Shown: positions 1 to 7,621 of the stretch, piece by piece
Layout: each line of letters begins with the position of its first letter
Position numbering within the stretch: the stretch's first letter is position 1
NCBI GenBank assembly: GCA_043746555.1
Contig: JAYTQU010000140.1
Span: 1-14,794 of the forward strand
Direction: 5' to 3'
Length of the DNA: 14,794 bases
Source of the DNA: CAZQYC01 sp043746555
GTDB taxonomy: Bacteria; Pseudomonadota; Gammaproteobacteria; Steroidobacterales; Steroidobacteraceae
Notes under the pieces: model-generated
Told to the model about the DNA's origin: nothing
Databases searched by the model: none
Seen by the model: only the letters and a program-made list of their open reading frames with translations
Program-made: the position numbers and the translations under genes

Positions 1-1
1 C

Positions 2-193
2 GCCGGAAGGTCATGCAACAGGGTGGTCACGCGCGGGTCCGTTAAGAAATTAAACAAAGCGGAAAGAATACGTGAAATGGACGAAATGGGACAGTTGCCC
101 TTTGGTTTTAGTGTGAACGCTGTCGCAAGCCCGTACACTACTCTTGGGTTGCGACTAACGGTTGATTTCGACAGGGCGCGCGGAAGAATGTGA
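2..193 (+). CDS. possible C-terminal tail of an upstream gene (partial, uncertain)
   Basis: Frame 2 is open from the window edge to a TGA at 191-193, 63 codons. The translated end includes GQLPFGFSVNAVASPY and then TTLGLRLTVDFDRARGRM, an alternation of apolar and polar residues that could be a closing beta strand. I do not recognise the family. The other two forward frames stop at 43-45 and 51-53. An open run of this length can arise by chance, so this is only a candidate. The rest of the leader, 194-271, holds a short inverted repeat (CTGCGC-CA-GCGCAG, 205-218) and the region before rfbF. I found no convincing -35/-10 pair there. Confidence 0.3.
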   Translation, partial: AGRSCNRVVTRGSVKKLNKAERIREMDEMGQLPFGFSVNAVASPYTTLGLRLTVDFDRARGRM

Positions 194-271
194 TGCGGTT
201 ACGCCTGCGCCAGCGCAGCCGATGAGATCATCGCCTATCGTATTGAGAATTACAGAAGTTGAATTGGCTCT

Positions 272-1048
272 ATGAAAGTCGTGTTATTTTGCGGTGGATT
301 GGGCACGCGCCTGCGTGAACATTCCGATACCGTGCCGAAACCGCTCGTTAATGTGGGCGTGCGGCCGATCATTTGGCACTTGATGCGGTATTACGCGCAT
401 TTTGGGCACAAAGATTTCATTCTGTGCTTGGGATATCGCGGCGATATGATTCGCGACTACTTCCTCAACTACAACGAATGTCTGTCGAACGATTTTACGT
501 TGTCGGATGGCGGTCGTCGTATCGATCTTCACACCAAGGATATCGACGATTGGCGTATTACATTTGTCGACACGGGGCTTCATTCCAACATTGCCGAGCG
601 ATTAGTAAAGGTACGCAAGTATCTTGCCGACGAACCGTATTTTCTGGCGAACTACTCCGATGGTCTTGCCGATATTCCCATCGATCGCGTGATTGACGAT
701 TTTCATAAGAAGAACGCAGTTGCGTCGTTCGTCGCGATTAACGGATGGCATAGCTTTCATACCGTCGATGCAACGCCGGACGGTTACGCAACGCGCATGG
801 GCGCGGTGCAGGCCGGTGAGTTTCGCATCAACGGCGGTTACTTCGTACTGCGTCAGGAAGTATTCGACTACATTCGCCCCGGAGAGGAAATGGTGGAAGA
901 GCCGTTTGCGCGTTTGATCGAGCAGCGGCGGCTCGCGGTGTATCGACACGATGGCTTTTGGCGCGCGATGGACACTTTCAAAGACAAGATCACTTTCGAT
1001 CGCATGGAAGCCACCGGCGATTGCCCGTGGATGATCTGGAAGCAATGA
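272..1048 (+). CDS. rfbF: glucose-1-phosphate cytidylyltransferase
   Basis: This enzyme joins CTP and alpha-D-glucose 1-phosphate to give CDP-glucose and pyrophosphate in the cytoplasm, the first step to CDP-linked deoxyhexoses. The 258 residues match the usual RfbF length. The N-terminal nucleotide-binding loop GGLGTRL lies at residues 8-14, with the lysine of VPKPL at 23. FILCLGYRGDMIRDYF at 49-64 and TFVDTG at 97-102 are typical of RfbF. The metal-site Asp is in YSDG (128-131), and INGGYFVL and GFWRAMDT are present near the C-terminus. The EKP motif that precedes the INGG segment in classical RfbF is missing and replaced by a MGAVQAGEF stretch, so this looks like a divergent RfbF branch. 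The ATG has only a weak ribosome site. The next gene starts 7 bases after the stop. The placement next to rfbG supports the call strongly. Confidence 0.9.
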   Translation: MKVVLFCGGLGTRLREHSDTVPKPLVNVGVRPIIWHLMRYYAHFGHKDFILCLGYRGDMIRDYFLNYNECLSNDFTLSDGGRRIDLHTKDIDDWRITFVDTGLHSNIAERLVKVRKYLADEPYFLANYSDGLADIPIDRVIDDFHKKNAVASFVAINGWHSFHTVDATPDGYATRMGAVQAGEFRINGGYFVLRQEVFDYIRPGEEMVEEPFARLIEQRRLAVYRHDGFWRAMDTFKDKITFDRMEATGDCPWMIWKQ

Positions 1049-1055
1049 GGCTGTC

Positions 1056-1733
1056 GTGCTTAGTTTGATTCCGAGTCTAAAGCGCACCGAGCGTTTGGAA
1101 ATTCTCTGCGTCGGCGCGCATTGCGACGACATCGATATCGGTTGCGGCGCGACGTTGCTGATGCTGCAGCGGCGCTATCCGTGCTTCATTCATTGGGTCA
1201 TTCTGTCGTCCACACCAGAACGTCGCGCCGAAGCGGAGCGAGCCATGCACGCGTTTGTGAACAAGAAATCGCGCGGACACTTGCGCATCGGCGATTTACC
1301 GGACGGTCATTTGCCGAATCACTTGTCGGAAGGAAAAGCCACGCTGCAAGCGATGCGAAAAATCACAAAGCCACACTTGGTATTTACCACGCGCGAGTCC
1401 GATCGACATCAAGATCATCGGCTCACTAATGAAGTGACGTGGCAGACCTTTCGGGATCATATGATTTTCGAATATGAAATTCCAAAATACGACGGCGATT
1501 TGACGACGCCGAATGTTTACGTACCGGTCTCGATGCGCGTCGCCGCGCAAAAAGCCGCGAAACTGTTGCGGCTGTACGCCTCACAGCGCGACAAGCATTG
1601 GTTTAGCGCCGCGACATTCGAATCGCTGTTGAGATTGCGTGGAATTGAATGCCGCGCACAAAGCGGTTTAGCCGAGGCGTTTCATTGTCGGAAGATGACA
1701 TTCGGCGCCGTTAGCGGGAGGTCAACGCAATGA
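1056..1733 (+). CDS. PIG-L/LmbE family deacetylase
   Basis: PIG-L/LmbE proteins are zinc-dependent amidohydrolases that usually remove an acetyl group from an N-acetylated sugar, such as GlcNAc-inositol, bacillithiol or mycothiol precursors, or antibiotic amino sugars. The zinc motif is seen as AHCDDIDIGCG, with His22 and Asp24/25; the family normally has Pro where Cys23 stands. The second ligand set is DRHQDH with His118 and His121. The length of 225 residues is normal, with a Rossmann-like N-terminus and no signal peptide, so it should be cytoplasmic. The start is a GTG preceded by TGAGG at 1046-1050. The stop overlaps the rfbG start as ATGA, so the two are translationally coupled. The operon position implies action on a CDP-sugar or its downstream glycan. 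The substrate is unknown, and no aminotransferase or acetyltransferase is visible nearby to supply an N-acetyl group. Confidence 0.8.
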   Translation: MLSLIPSLKRTERLEILCVGAHCDDIDIGCGATLLMLQRRYPCFIHWVILSSTPERRAEAERAMHAFVNKKSRGHLRIGDLPDGHLPNHLSEGKATLQAMRKITKPHLVFTTRESDRHQDHRLTNEVTWQTFRDHMIFEYEIPKYDGDLTTPNVYVPVSMRVAAQKAAKLLRLYASQRDKHWFSAATFESLLRLRGIECRAQSGLAEAFHCRKMTFGAVSGRSTQ

Positions 1734-2803
1734 CTCCGGAATTTTGGCGCGGTAAGAAAGTCTTTCTCACCGGGCACACGGGGTTCAAAGGAAGCTGGTT
1801 AAGTCTTTGGCTTGCGCGACTTGGCGCCGAGGTACGCGGGTTTGCATTGCCGCCGCCGACGCAGCCGAGTCTATTTGCGTTGGCGAAAATCGATGCAGTC
1901 GTCACCTCATCGATCGGCGATATTAGAGACCAAACTAAAATTGCCGACGAGCTTATCGCGTTTGCGCCAGACATCGTCTTGCATCTCGCTGCGCAGTCGG
2001 TAGTGTTGCGGTCGTACGAAGATCCTCTCGAAACCTACGCGACCAATGTGATGGGCACGGCGAATGTGTTGAACGCCGTTCGCAGTCTGACTAAGCGTTG
2101 CGCAGTGGTTAACGTCACGACCGATAAGGTCTACGAAAATCTCGCGTGGGTTTGGGGCTATCGCGAAACCGACCGTCTCGGCGGTCGCGATCCTTACTCG
2201 AATAGCAAAGCGTGCGCCGAACTTGTCGCTCGTTCTTTTCGAGAATCATTTTTCTCGAATCAGAATGGACAGATCGGACTCGCGAGCGCGCGTGCCGGCA
2301 ATGTGATCGGCGGCGGCGATTGGACACCGCGACAACTCATTCCCGAGACGATTGCAGCGTTGTCGCAAGGTCGTGCGGTGGTGTTGCGACATCCCGAAGC
2401 GATTCGTCCGTGGCAACACGTGCTTGATTGCTTGTCGGGTTATCTCTCGCTTGCAGAAGCACTTTACAACGACACGCGGCGATTCGCCGATGATTGGAAT
2501 TTCGGACCGGCGGATGCCGACATGCAGCCTGTGTCGTATGTTGTCGAATCGTTAGCGAAACATTGGCATGTCGCGCGATCTTGGGAACGCGACCCTGGAA
2601 CGCACCCTCATGAAGAGATGGAGTTGCGGTTGAATTCTCAAAAAGCCGCACGTGAATTGCGCTGGAGTCCCGTTCTCACGCTGGATTCCGCGCTCGAGTG
2701 GACGGCAAATTGGTTCAAGTCCAGCGCAAACGGATCGAATGTGCGCGAATTGTGCGAAGAGCAAATTGAGAGCTACCTTGAAAAGGCGCAATCCAAGAAT
2801 TAA
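1730..2803 (+). CDS. rfbG: CDP-glucose 4,6-dehydratase
   Basis: This enzyme converts CDP-D-glucose to CDP-4-keto-6-deoxy-D-glucose by an internal hydride transfer using bound NAD, in the cytoplasm. It is an extended short-chain dehydrogenase of 357 residues, the usual RfbG length. The NAD loop reads TGHTGFKG at residues 14-21, a form typical of RfbG. The active site shows TTDK at 130-133 (Lys in place of the Glu of dTDP-glucose dehydratase, as in RfbG) and Tyr156/Lys160 in YSNSK. GNVIGGGDW, the RPWQHVLDCLSGYL segment and the C-terminal WNFGP are further RfbG hallmarks. A strong Shine-Dalgarno site (GGGAGG, 1716-1721) sits 8 bases before the ATG, and the start overlaps the preceding stop by 4 bases. 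It ends a three-gene operon. The 54-base gap to the convergent MBOAT gene holds no clear terminator. Confidence 0.93.
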   Translation: MTPEFWRGKKVFLTGHTGFKGSWLSLWLARLGAEVRGFALPPPTQPSLFALAKIDAVVTSSIGDIRDQTKIADELIAFAPDIVLHLAAQSVVLRSYEDPLETYATNVMGTANVLNAVRSLTKRCAVVNVTTDKVYENLAWVWGYRETDRLGGRDPYSNSKACAELVARSFRESFFSNQNGQIGLASARAGNVIGGGDWTPRQLIPETIAALSQGRAVVLRHPEAIRPWQHVLDCLSGYLSLAEALYNDTRRFADDWNFGPADADMQPVSYVVESLAKHWHVARSWERDPGTHPHEEMELRLNSQKAARELRWSPVLTLDSALEWTANWFKSSANGSNVRELCEEQIESYLEKAQSKN

Positions 2804-2857
2804 TCGGACTAGATCCGTTTGCCGAAAGCATCGATCGACACTAAGCGGGGAGCCCGG

Positions 2858-4342
2858 CTAGAACTGAAATTCAATTAGCGTTCTTGCTCTGGGATCCTGA
2901 AAGATGAAATAGGAACCCATGATGGTCACCAACATCAAATGACGCCAAAGCAGTCGGCGCCATTCGGATCCTACTAACGCACCCACTAGCACCGTTGCGT
3001 TTCGTTGCAACAATTCAATTATCCAAAGCCCGCCAACCAGACACCAGAGCGCAGATTCCTTTAGAACTTCCGGTCGAAGAACTTCGCTGACTCCGCTTCG
3101 TGCAAGCAAATGGGAGACGACGTACCAAGCTTGGTTTGGCGAATCGGCGCGGAACAAGATCCAGCCCAAACAGATAATGACAAACATCACCCAAATGCTA
3201 AACCAGTAGCCACCAGTGGCTATTAGTGACCGTTCCCTCCGTTCGTTAGTTTCCGCCGCTGCTTCCTTAGTTCCATGCCGATCAGTGACGACAAGATACA
3301 GAGCAATGACGAGTCCCCAATAAATTCCGAACATCACAAACGTAATGTTGGCTCCCTGCCATAGACCGATAAGCGACATTGAAATCAAGTACGCGATGTA
3401 TTTGGCGGCGCGCCCGTCGTTGCGAACAAATCGTTGTTCGAACGGCGCGCGCACATAGTCGTCAAACCATTGCATCAGTGTGATCTGCCATCGCGCCCAG
3501 AATTGCAGCGGATTCCGAGAGAAGTACGGGTGGCGGAAATTGGTAGATAGCTCGACACCGAGCATGCGGGCAAGTCCGCGCGCCAGGTCCACATATCCCG
3601 ACAACTCGCAGTAGATCTGGACTGCGAAAAAGATACTCGCTGTCAACAATACGCCGCCGGAAAAATCGCTCGGTTGCGTATAAACAGCGTTGACGTAGGA
3701 GGCTAAATTATCGGCGATGAATACCTTCTTGAACAAACCCCAGATGGCGAGTTGGAGGCCGTCTTCAAAACTCTCTCGGCGCCATTTCCGCAACGATTGC
3801 AGTTGCGGTAGTTGTCGGCTCGCGCGCTCGATCGGCCCGGCGACAAGCTGCGGGAAAAACGCAACAAACAGAGCGTGATCGAGCGGATTGCGAGTGGCGG
3901 GCTGCTTGCGCCGATAGACATCCAACACGTAGCCCATGCTCTGCAGTGTGTAGAAAGAAATTCCGGCGGGGACCGCTATCCGCAGAATCTCAGCGTGCGG
4001 CTGCAGTCCGAATTCACGTAGTAACGCCGTCGTCTCGGCGATAAAGAATCCGAAGTACTTCGCGATTGCGAGAAGCGAAAGATTGATGACAATGCTGATA
4101 GCTAAAATCATCCGCCGACGTGGTTGTACATCCGACTTGGCGATGAGCAAAGCAGCGTAATAATCGATGGCCGTGGTTGCGAGAAGCAACGCGAGAAACT
4201 TCCAGCTCCACGCGCCATAAAATACGTAACTGGCAACGAGGAGTAGGAGGTTTTGTCGACTGGCCGATTTTACCGACCAGTACAAACAGAACGTGATCGC
4301 AAAAAACGCCACAAAAATAGCGGAATCAAATTGCACTTTCAT
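2858..4342 (-). CDS. MBOAT family O-acyltransferase-like membrane protein, signature histidines replaced
   Basis: MBOAT proteins of the AlgI/DltB/PatA type move an acyl group (usually acetyl) across the inner membrane and pass it to an exported glycan together with an SGNH partner. The 494 residues are rich in membrane segments (about ten by eye), with the family's N-terminal SAIFVAFF..YW region, GISFYTLQSMGYVLDVYR, FFPQLVAGPIERA and FRHPYFSRNPLQFWARW. In the family, the next residue after FWxRW is His, but here it is Gln286 (CTG on the plus strand, 3485-3487). The invariant His of LWHGA is also Gln here (GLWQGAN, Gln329, plus-strand 3356-3358). Both codons were read directly. The rest of the core is well kept, so it is not a decayed gene. 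It may be a non-catalytic MBOAT or use a different chemistry. The ATG has GGGAG only 3 bases upstream; an in-frame GTG two codons later would give better spacing. It lies 60 bases downstream of its SGNH partner. Confidence 0.85.
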   Translation of the reverse strand: MKVQFDSAIFVAFFAITFCLYWSVKSASRQNLLLLVASYVFYGAWSWKFLALLLATTAIDYYAALLIAKSDVQPRRRMILAISIVINLSLLAIAKYFGFFIAETTALLREFGLQPHAEILRIAVPAGISFYTLQSMGYVLDVYRRKQPATRNPLDHALFVAFFPQLVAGPIERASRQLPQLQSLRKWRRESFEDGLQLAIWGLFKKVFIADNLASYVNAVYTQPSDFSGGVLLTASIFFAVQIYCELSGYVDLARGLARMLGVELSTNFRHPYFSRNPLQFWARWQITLMQWFDDYVRAPFEQRFVRNDGRAAKYIAYLISMSLIGLWQGANITFVMFGIYWGLVIALYLVVTDRHGTKEAAAETNERRERSLIATGGYWFSIWVMFVIICLGWILFRADSPNQAWYVVSHLLARSGVSEVLRPEVLKESALWCLVGGLWIIELLQRNATVLVGALVGSEWRRLLWRHLMLVTIMGSYFIFQDPRARTLIEFQF

Positions 4343-4402
4343 TTTCTCCCGTTCTGCGTACGACTGCGGCGTTATGGGAGTGCGGTCTGGGAAGCGATCT
4401 CA

Positions 4403-5824
4403 TCAGCGGTCTTCCGATGCTGAGTCTGCTGAATGGCGGTGGACCAGTGTCTTCAATTGGGCGGTCACAAAAGCACCGACAATGGCCGTTCCCTTTGCAT
4501 TGAGATGGTTGTCGCTGCGTAGAGTGTACAAACCCTGGCGGTCGGAAATTGGCCGGATCGCATCGACGGCGTCGATTACCGAAATTCCCGAGCGCTCGAT
4601 TGCGGTGGCCAAATGGTCATGTCGAAGTGCTTCGTCAAGCTCGCCCGCCACCGCTTCGGCGTAGAGCGGTTCGATGACTACGACAAAAGTTCCGCCCCAT
4701 CGTTCGACGGTTTGCTTCGCAAGATCGAGACACGCTAAGAATGGCGCGAGGTCCGGAGCATGCCGTTGCGCGATGGGAAACCGATCGACTTTCATCCGGT
4801 GTCGCAAATTATAGAGATAGGGAATTCCATCGAATCGATTACTGTCGGCGCGGTTACTTACCACCTTGCTCTTACGATCGAATTCAAACTGCGCAGACAC
4901 CGCAAGTTCACGCCAGGTACGGTCAATCAATTCCTGGCGAGTCGCCAGATGTTGTGAATACGTTGGCCGCATATATTGGCTGAGTATCGGATCTGCAAAT
5001 TCCTCATGCGTGTCGACCATCAAAGCATTAACGATCCAAATAACCACGGGCGGCTTCAACGGCTCGACGTATTCGCGAAACGTGGCTAGCGAACTCAGTA
5101 CGCCGCTGCCCGCCATACCGAAATTCGCAATTCGCGGGAAGCTCGAACGCAATACGGCGACGAAGCTTTTGTCCGGCGGTACGCAATGTCCAAGTGCAAA
5201 TGACGAACCTAGAACCGCTGCGTCGATCCGTTTGCTCAACAAGAGACCGCGTGGGTTGTTTAGCCCGAACTCATCGGTCGCGAACAACACGTACTCGCCC
5301 CCTTCGTTGCATTCCACAATCTGTGTATTGCTCGCATGCGAGAGCGGGAAAAAATTCTCTGGGAGCTGCTGACGGACCCCGGAGAGTCTGGGCCATTCGC
5401 GAGAGATTCCAGGTAACACGTCCGTGCCCTTGCTCTGGAGCGCGGCGACGACCTGCGACTTTGTGCGGGTATCGAACGGTAGACCGAGTCGGTGCGCAAA
5501 CATTGCACGCGTGAGTTGCGAGTCCGCCCGGTCCGGAGCCCAATACGCGACCAGTGTCTCCACTGCCAACAGCGATACCCCCAAAAAAAACATTTCTCGT
5601 ACAATCCGCCGCACGGAATTGTCGTCGAACCGAAGGGCGACATAAGCGGCGAAGGCCGCAACTAACAACGGGACGCCCACCAGTAGGGCGGCGGCCGAGC
5701 TGCTGAACTGCACCAGACGTTGTGTGACGACATGTGCAGACCACGCAAGGCAGATTGCTGCGGTCCCGAAGAGTGCGATTCGGGAGGCGAGCGCAAGACG
5801 CGAAACGAGTTTAGAAAAAATCAT
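4403..5824 (-). CDS. membrane-anchored SGNH-hydrolase-like protein (AlgJ/AlgX/PatB-like role)
   Basis: SGNH/GDSL-fold proteins paired with MBOAT proteins transfer acyl groups to polysaccharide hydroxyls in the periplasm. The 473 residues begin with hydrophobic segments at about 12-32, 43-64 and 78-95, then a large soluble domain. Block I is LGSSFALG with candidate nucleophile Ser208 (the usual Asp before it is Ser207). NFGMAGSG at 234-241 matches block II, and Asn266 in WIVNALM may serve block III. The C-terminal SDNHLNAKG supplies Asp438 and His440, the DxxH-type block V. The triad therefore looks intact, unlike that of the MBOAT partner. No good Shine-Dalgarno site precedes the ATG. The gene starts the minus-strand operon and is divergent from the GMC gene. 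The assignment to glycan acylation rests on the fold motifs and the MBOAT neighbour. A hydrolase (de-esterase) role is possible. Confidence 0.75.
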   Translation of the reverse strand: MIFSKLVSRLALASRIALFGTAAICLAWSAHVVTQRLVQFSSSAAALLVGVPLLVAAFAAYVALRFDDNSVRRIVREMFFLGVSLLAVETLVAYWAPDRADSQLTRAMFAHRLGLPFDTRTKSQVVAALQSKGTDVLPGISREWPRLSGVRQQLPENFFPLSHASNTQIVECNEGGEYVLFATDEFGLNNPRGLLLSKRIDAAVLGSSFALGHCVPPDKSFVAVLRSSFPRIANFGMAGSGVLSSLATFREYVEPLKPPVVIWIVNALMVDTHEEFADPILSQYMRPTYSQHLATRQELIDRTWRELAVSAQFEFDRKSKVVSNRADSNRFDGIPYLYNLRHRMKVDRFPIAQRHAPDLAPFLACLDLAKQTVERWGGTFVVVIEPLYAEAVAGELDEALRHDHLATAIERSGISVIDAVDAIRPISDRQGLYTLRSDNHLNAKGTAIVGAFVTAQLKTLVHRHSADSASEDR

Positions 5825-5880
5825 AAGTTCGATCGATCAAACCAATCCAAAAGCCTATCACTATAGAGATTGCCGGCGCA

Positions 5881-5894
5881 CCAACAGATGTTGG
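5881..5894. promoter_or_regulatory. 14-bp palindrome in the divergent intergenic region
   Basis: CCAACA-GA-TGTTGG is a perfect 6-base inverted repeat around a 2-base centre. It lies in the 202-base gap between the divergent SGNH and GMC genes. It is directly followed by GCTAAC at 5894-5899 and again at 5902-5907. On the minus strand a TATAGT at 5860-5865 could be a -10 box for the SGNH gene, with the palindrome near its -35 region. A role as a regulator-binding site is inferred. No regulator gene for it is visible, and the forward promoter of the GMC gene is not clear. Confidence 0.35.
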
Positions 5895-6026
5895 CTAACG
5901 TGCTAACTGTCACATACTCCTGTGTATCTTTGAAGTTATTGTTTAACATGGCGACCTACAACGTATCAATTCGAGCAGGCGGGCCCAACGTGCACTTCGG
6001 TTCAAACCTTTTCCGGACGATATTCC

Positions 6027-7610
6027 ATGCTAGTTGACGGGCGATCTGTCCCGGCAGGCAGCGAATTCACGACTGATTTGTGCATCATCGGGGCGGGTGC
6101 CGCCGGAATCACGCTGGCGCGCGAGCTCGCGGATGCGCCTTTTGAGATCACTTTGTTGGAGAGCGGTGGATTCGATCTCGATCCGCAAACTCAAGCCCTC
6201 ACAGACGGCAAGATCGTCGGTATGCCGTACCGAGCCCTGCCTTCAACTCGTCTACGTTGCTTTGGTGGCACAACTCAGCACTGGGGCGGATGGTGTCGCG
6301 CGTTCGACGATATCGACTTTTCCGAGCGCGAGTGGGTACCTCACAGCGGCTGGCCGATTACGCGCGCAGACCTGGTCGACTACTATGTCCGCGCGCAAGA
6401 AATCTGTCAGCTCGGTCCGTTCGCTTACGATCCGAGCGACTGGGACATTAGCGATACGCCGGCATTGAAACTGGCGAGCGGTAACGTTAAATCGCGTGTT
6501 ATCCAGTTTAGCCCGCCGACCCGTTTCGGTCTTCGCTATCGGGATGCCATTTTGCACGCGAAGAATAACAAGCTGTACCTGTACTCGAACGTAGTCAGAA
6601 TTGAACCTAGCAAAAACGGCAAACAGATTCTGCGGCTAGATTTGAAGACTTTGAGTGGTAATACGTTTTCGGTGCGCGCTAAGCAGTATGTGCTAGCAAC
6701 CGGTGGAATCGAGAATCCGCGAATGTTACTTGCGGCCAACGACGTGATCCGCACCGGTATCGGTAACGATAACGATTTGGTGGGTCGCTACTTTTCGGAT
6801 CACATGCAGCTCGATACGGGTGGATTGTTTCCATTGCGATCGGATATTTCGTTTGACTTCTATGAATTGGAATCGCGGGAAAAACTTCATAAGCCGATAC
6901 GATCGAATGGTCGGGCGACACCGATAATGGGATATCTGACCCTGACTGAGGATGCACAGCGGAGCGCTCGCACGCTTAATTATAGTGGCAATCTAGAGCG
7001 CTCCTATTGGTCGGATTATTTCATGCACACGGCGAAACTGCACAAGAATGCGGAAACGCGCTTGCAAGAATTTACCGATGGCCTGACGACGATATGGAGC
7101 AACATGCAGGAGGCGGCGGATATTGCGTTTACAGACCGGTCGCTGTCGGTCACTCGTAACTTCTATAAAATTACGACCACTCAAGAGCAGGCGCCCAACC
7201 CCAACAGCCGAGTGCTGCTGTCCTCTGAGATGGATAGTCTTGGAATGCCGATTGTAAAACTCGATTGGCAACTCACGGATCTCGACAAGCACACCATTAA
7301 GACCGCGATGAAGCTTATTGCGAGTGCCGTCAGCAAAGCCGGCATTGCTCGGCTGCACGTGCCGCTGCGATTGGAAGTGGACGATTGGCCGGCGTACATG
7401 GGTATCAGCGCACACCATTCCGGTACCACGCGCATGCACGCAAATCCGAAGCTCGGGGTGGTGGATGCCAATTGCCAGGTGCACGGAATCTCCAATCTGT
7501 ATGTTCTAGGGTCATCGGTATTCCCGACTAACAGTCATGGAAACCCTACATTGACGATCGTTGCACTGAGTCTGCGACTCGCCGATTTGCTGCGAACGCG
7601 ATTCCAATGA
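6027..7610 (+). CDS. GMC family FAD-dependent oxidoreductase (dehydrogenase catalytic subunit)
   Basis: GMC flavoproteins oxidise an alcohol or sugar hydroxyl, passing electrons from FAD to oxygen or to a carrier. The 527 residues show the FAD dinucleotide fold (CIIGAGAAGITLAREL, GAGAAG at 22-27), Glu45 for the ribose, and RLRCFGGTTQHWGGWC at 75-90, the region that contacts FAD. The C-terminal active-site motifs are HHSGTTRM (His463/464) and NSHGNPTLTI (His504, Asn506). The protein lacks a signal peptide, but the next gene encodes a Tat-signal small protein. This is the arrangement of bacterial FAD-glucose dehydrogenase, sorbitol dehydrogenase and gluconate 2-dehydrogenase, in which the small subunit carries the large one through Tat. 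I see no clustered cysteine motif for the 3Fe-4S site known in Burkholderia FAD-glucose dehydrogenase; the five cysteines noted are scattered. Its stop at 7608-7610 lies just before the next gene. The substrate is unknown; an exported glycan or a free sugar is possible. Confidence 0.88.
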   Translation: MLVDGRSVPAGSEFTTDLCIIGAGAAGITLARELADAPFEITLLESGGFDLDPQTQALTDGKIVGMPYRALPSTRLRCFGGTTQHWGGWCRAFDDIDFSEREWVPHSGWPITRADLVDYYVRAQEICQLGPFAYDPSDWDISDTPALKLASGNVKSRVIQFSPPTRFGLRYRDAILHAKNNKLYLYSNVVRIEPSKNGKQILRLDLKTLSGNTFSVRAKQYVLATGGIENPRMLLAANDVIRTGIGNDNDLVGRYFSDHMQLDTGGLFPLRSDISFDFYELESREKLHKPIRSNGRATPIMGYLTLTEDAQRSARTLNYSGNLERSYWSDYFMHTAKLHKNAETRLQEFTDGLTTIWSNMQEAADIAFTDRSLSVTRNFYKITTTQEQAPNPNSRVLLSSEMDSLGMPIVKLDWQLTDLDKHTIKTAMKLIASAVSKAGIARLHVPLRLEVDDWPAYMGISAHHSGTTRMHANPKLGVVDANCQVHGISNLYVLGSSVFPTNSHGNPTLTIVALSLRLADLLRTRFQ

Positions 7611-7621
7611 AGGACACCATC

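Noticed and set aside
602..1132. Long minus-strand open frame opposite rfbF and the deacetylase start
   Set aside because: It is antisense to two well-supported genes, shows no recognisable motifs and has Arg/Ser-rich composition typical of shadow frames.
2804..2857. Possible bidirectional terminator between rfbG and the MBOAT gene (CGGA-CTAGA-TCCG and AGCGGGG/CCCGGCT)
   Set aside because: The first stem is only 4 bases and the second has mismatches; neither has a proper T-tract.
4866..5372. Plus-strand open frame opposite the SGNH gene
   Set aside because: The real gene on the minus strand has clear SGNH motifs; the antisense frame has none.
6993..7484. Minus-strand frame opposite the GMC gene
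   Set aside because: It is a shadow of the GMC coding region, which contains the conserved C-terminal motifs.
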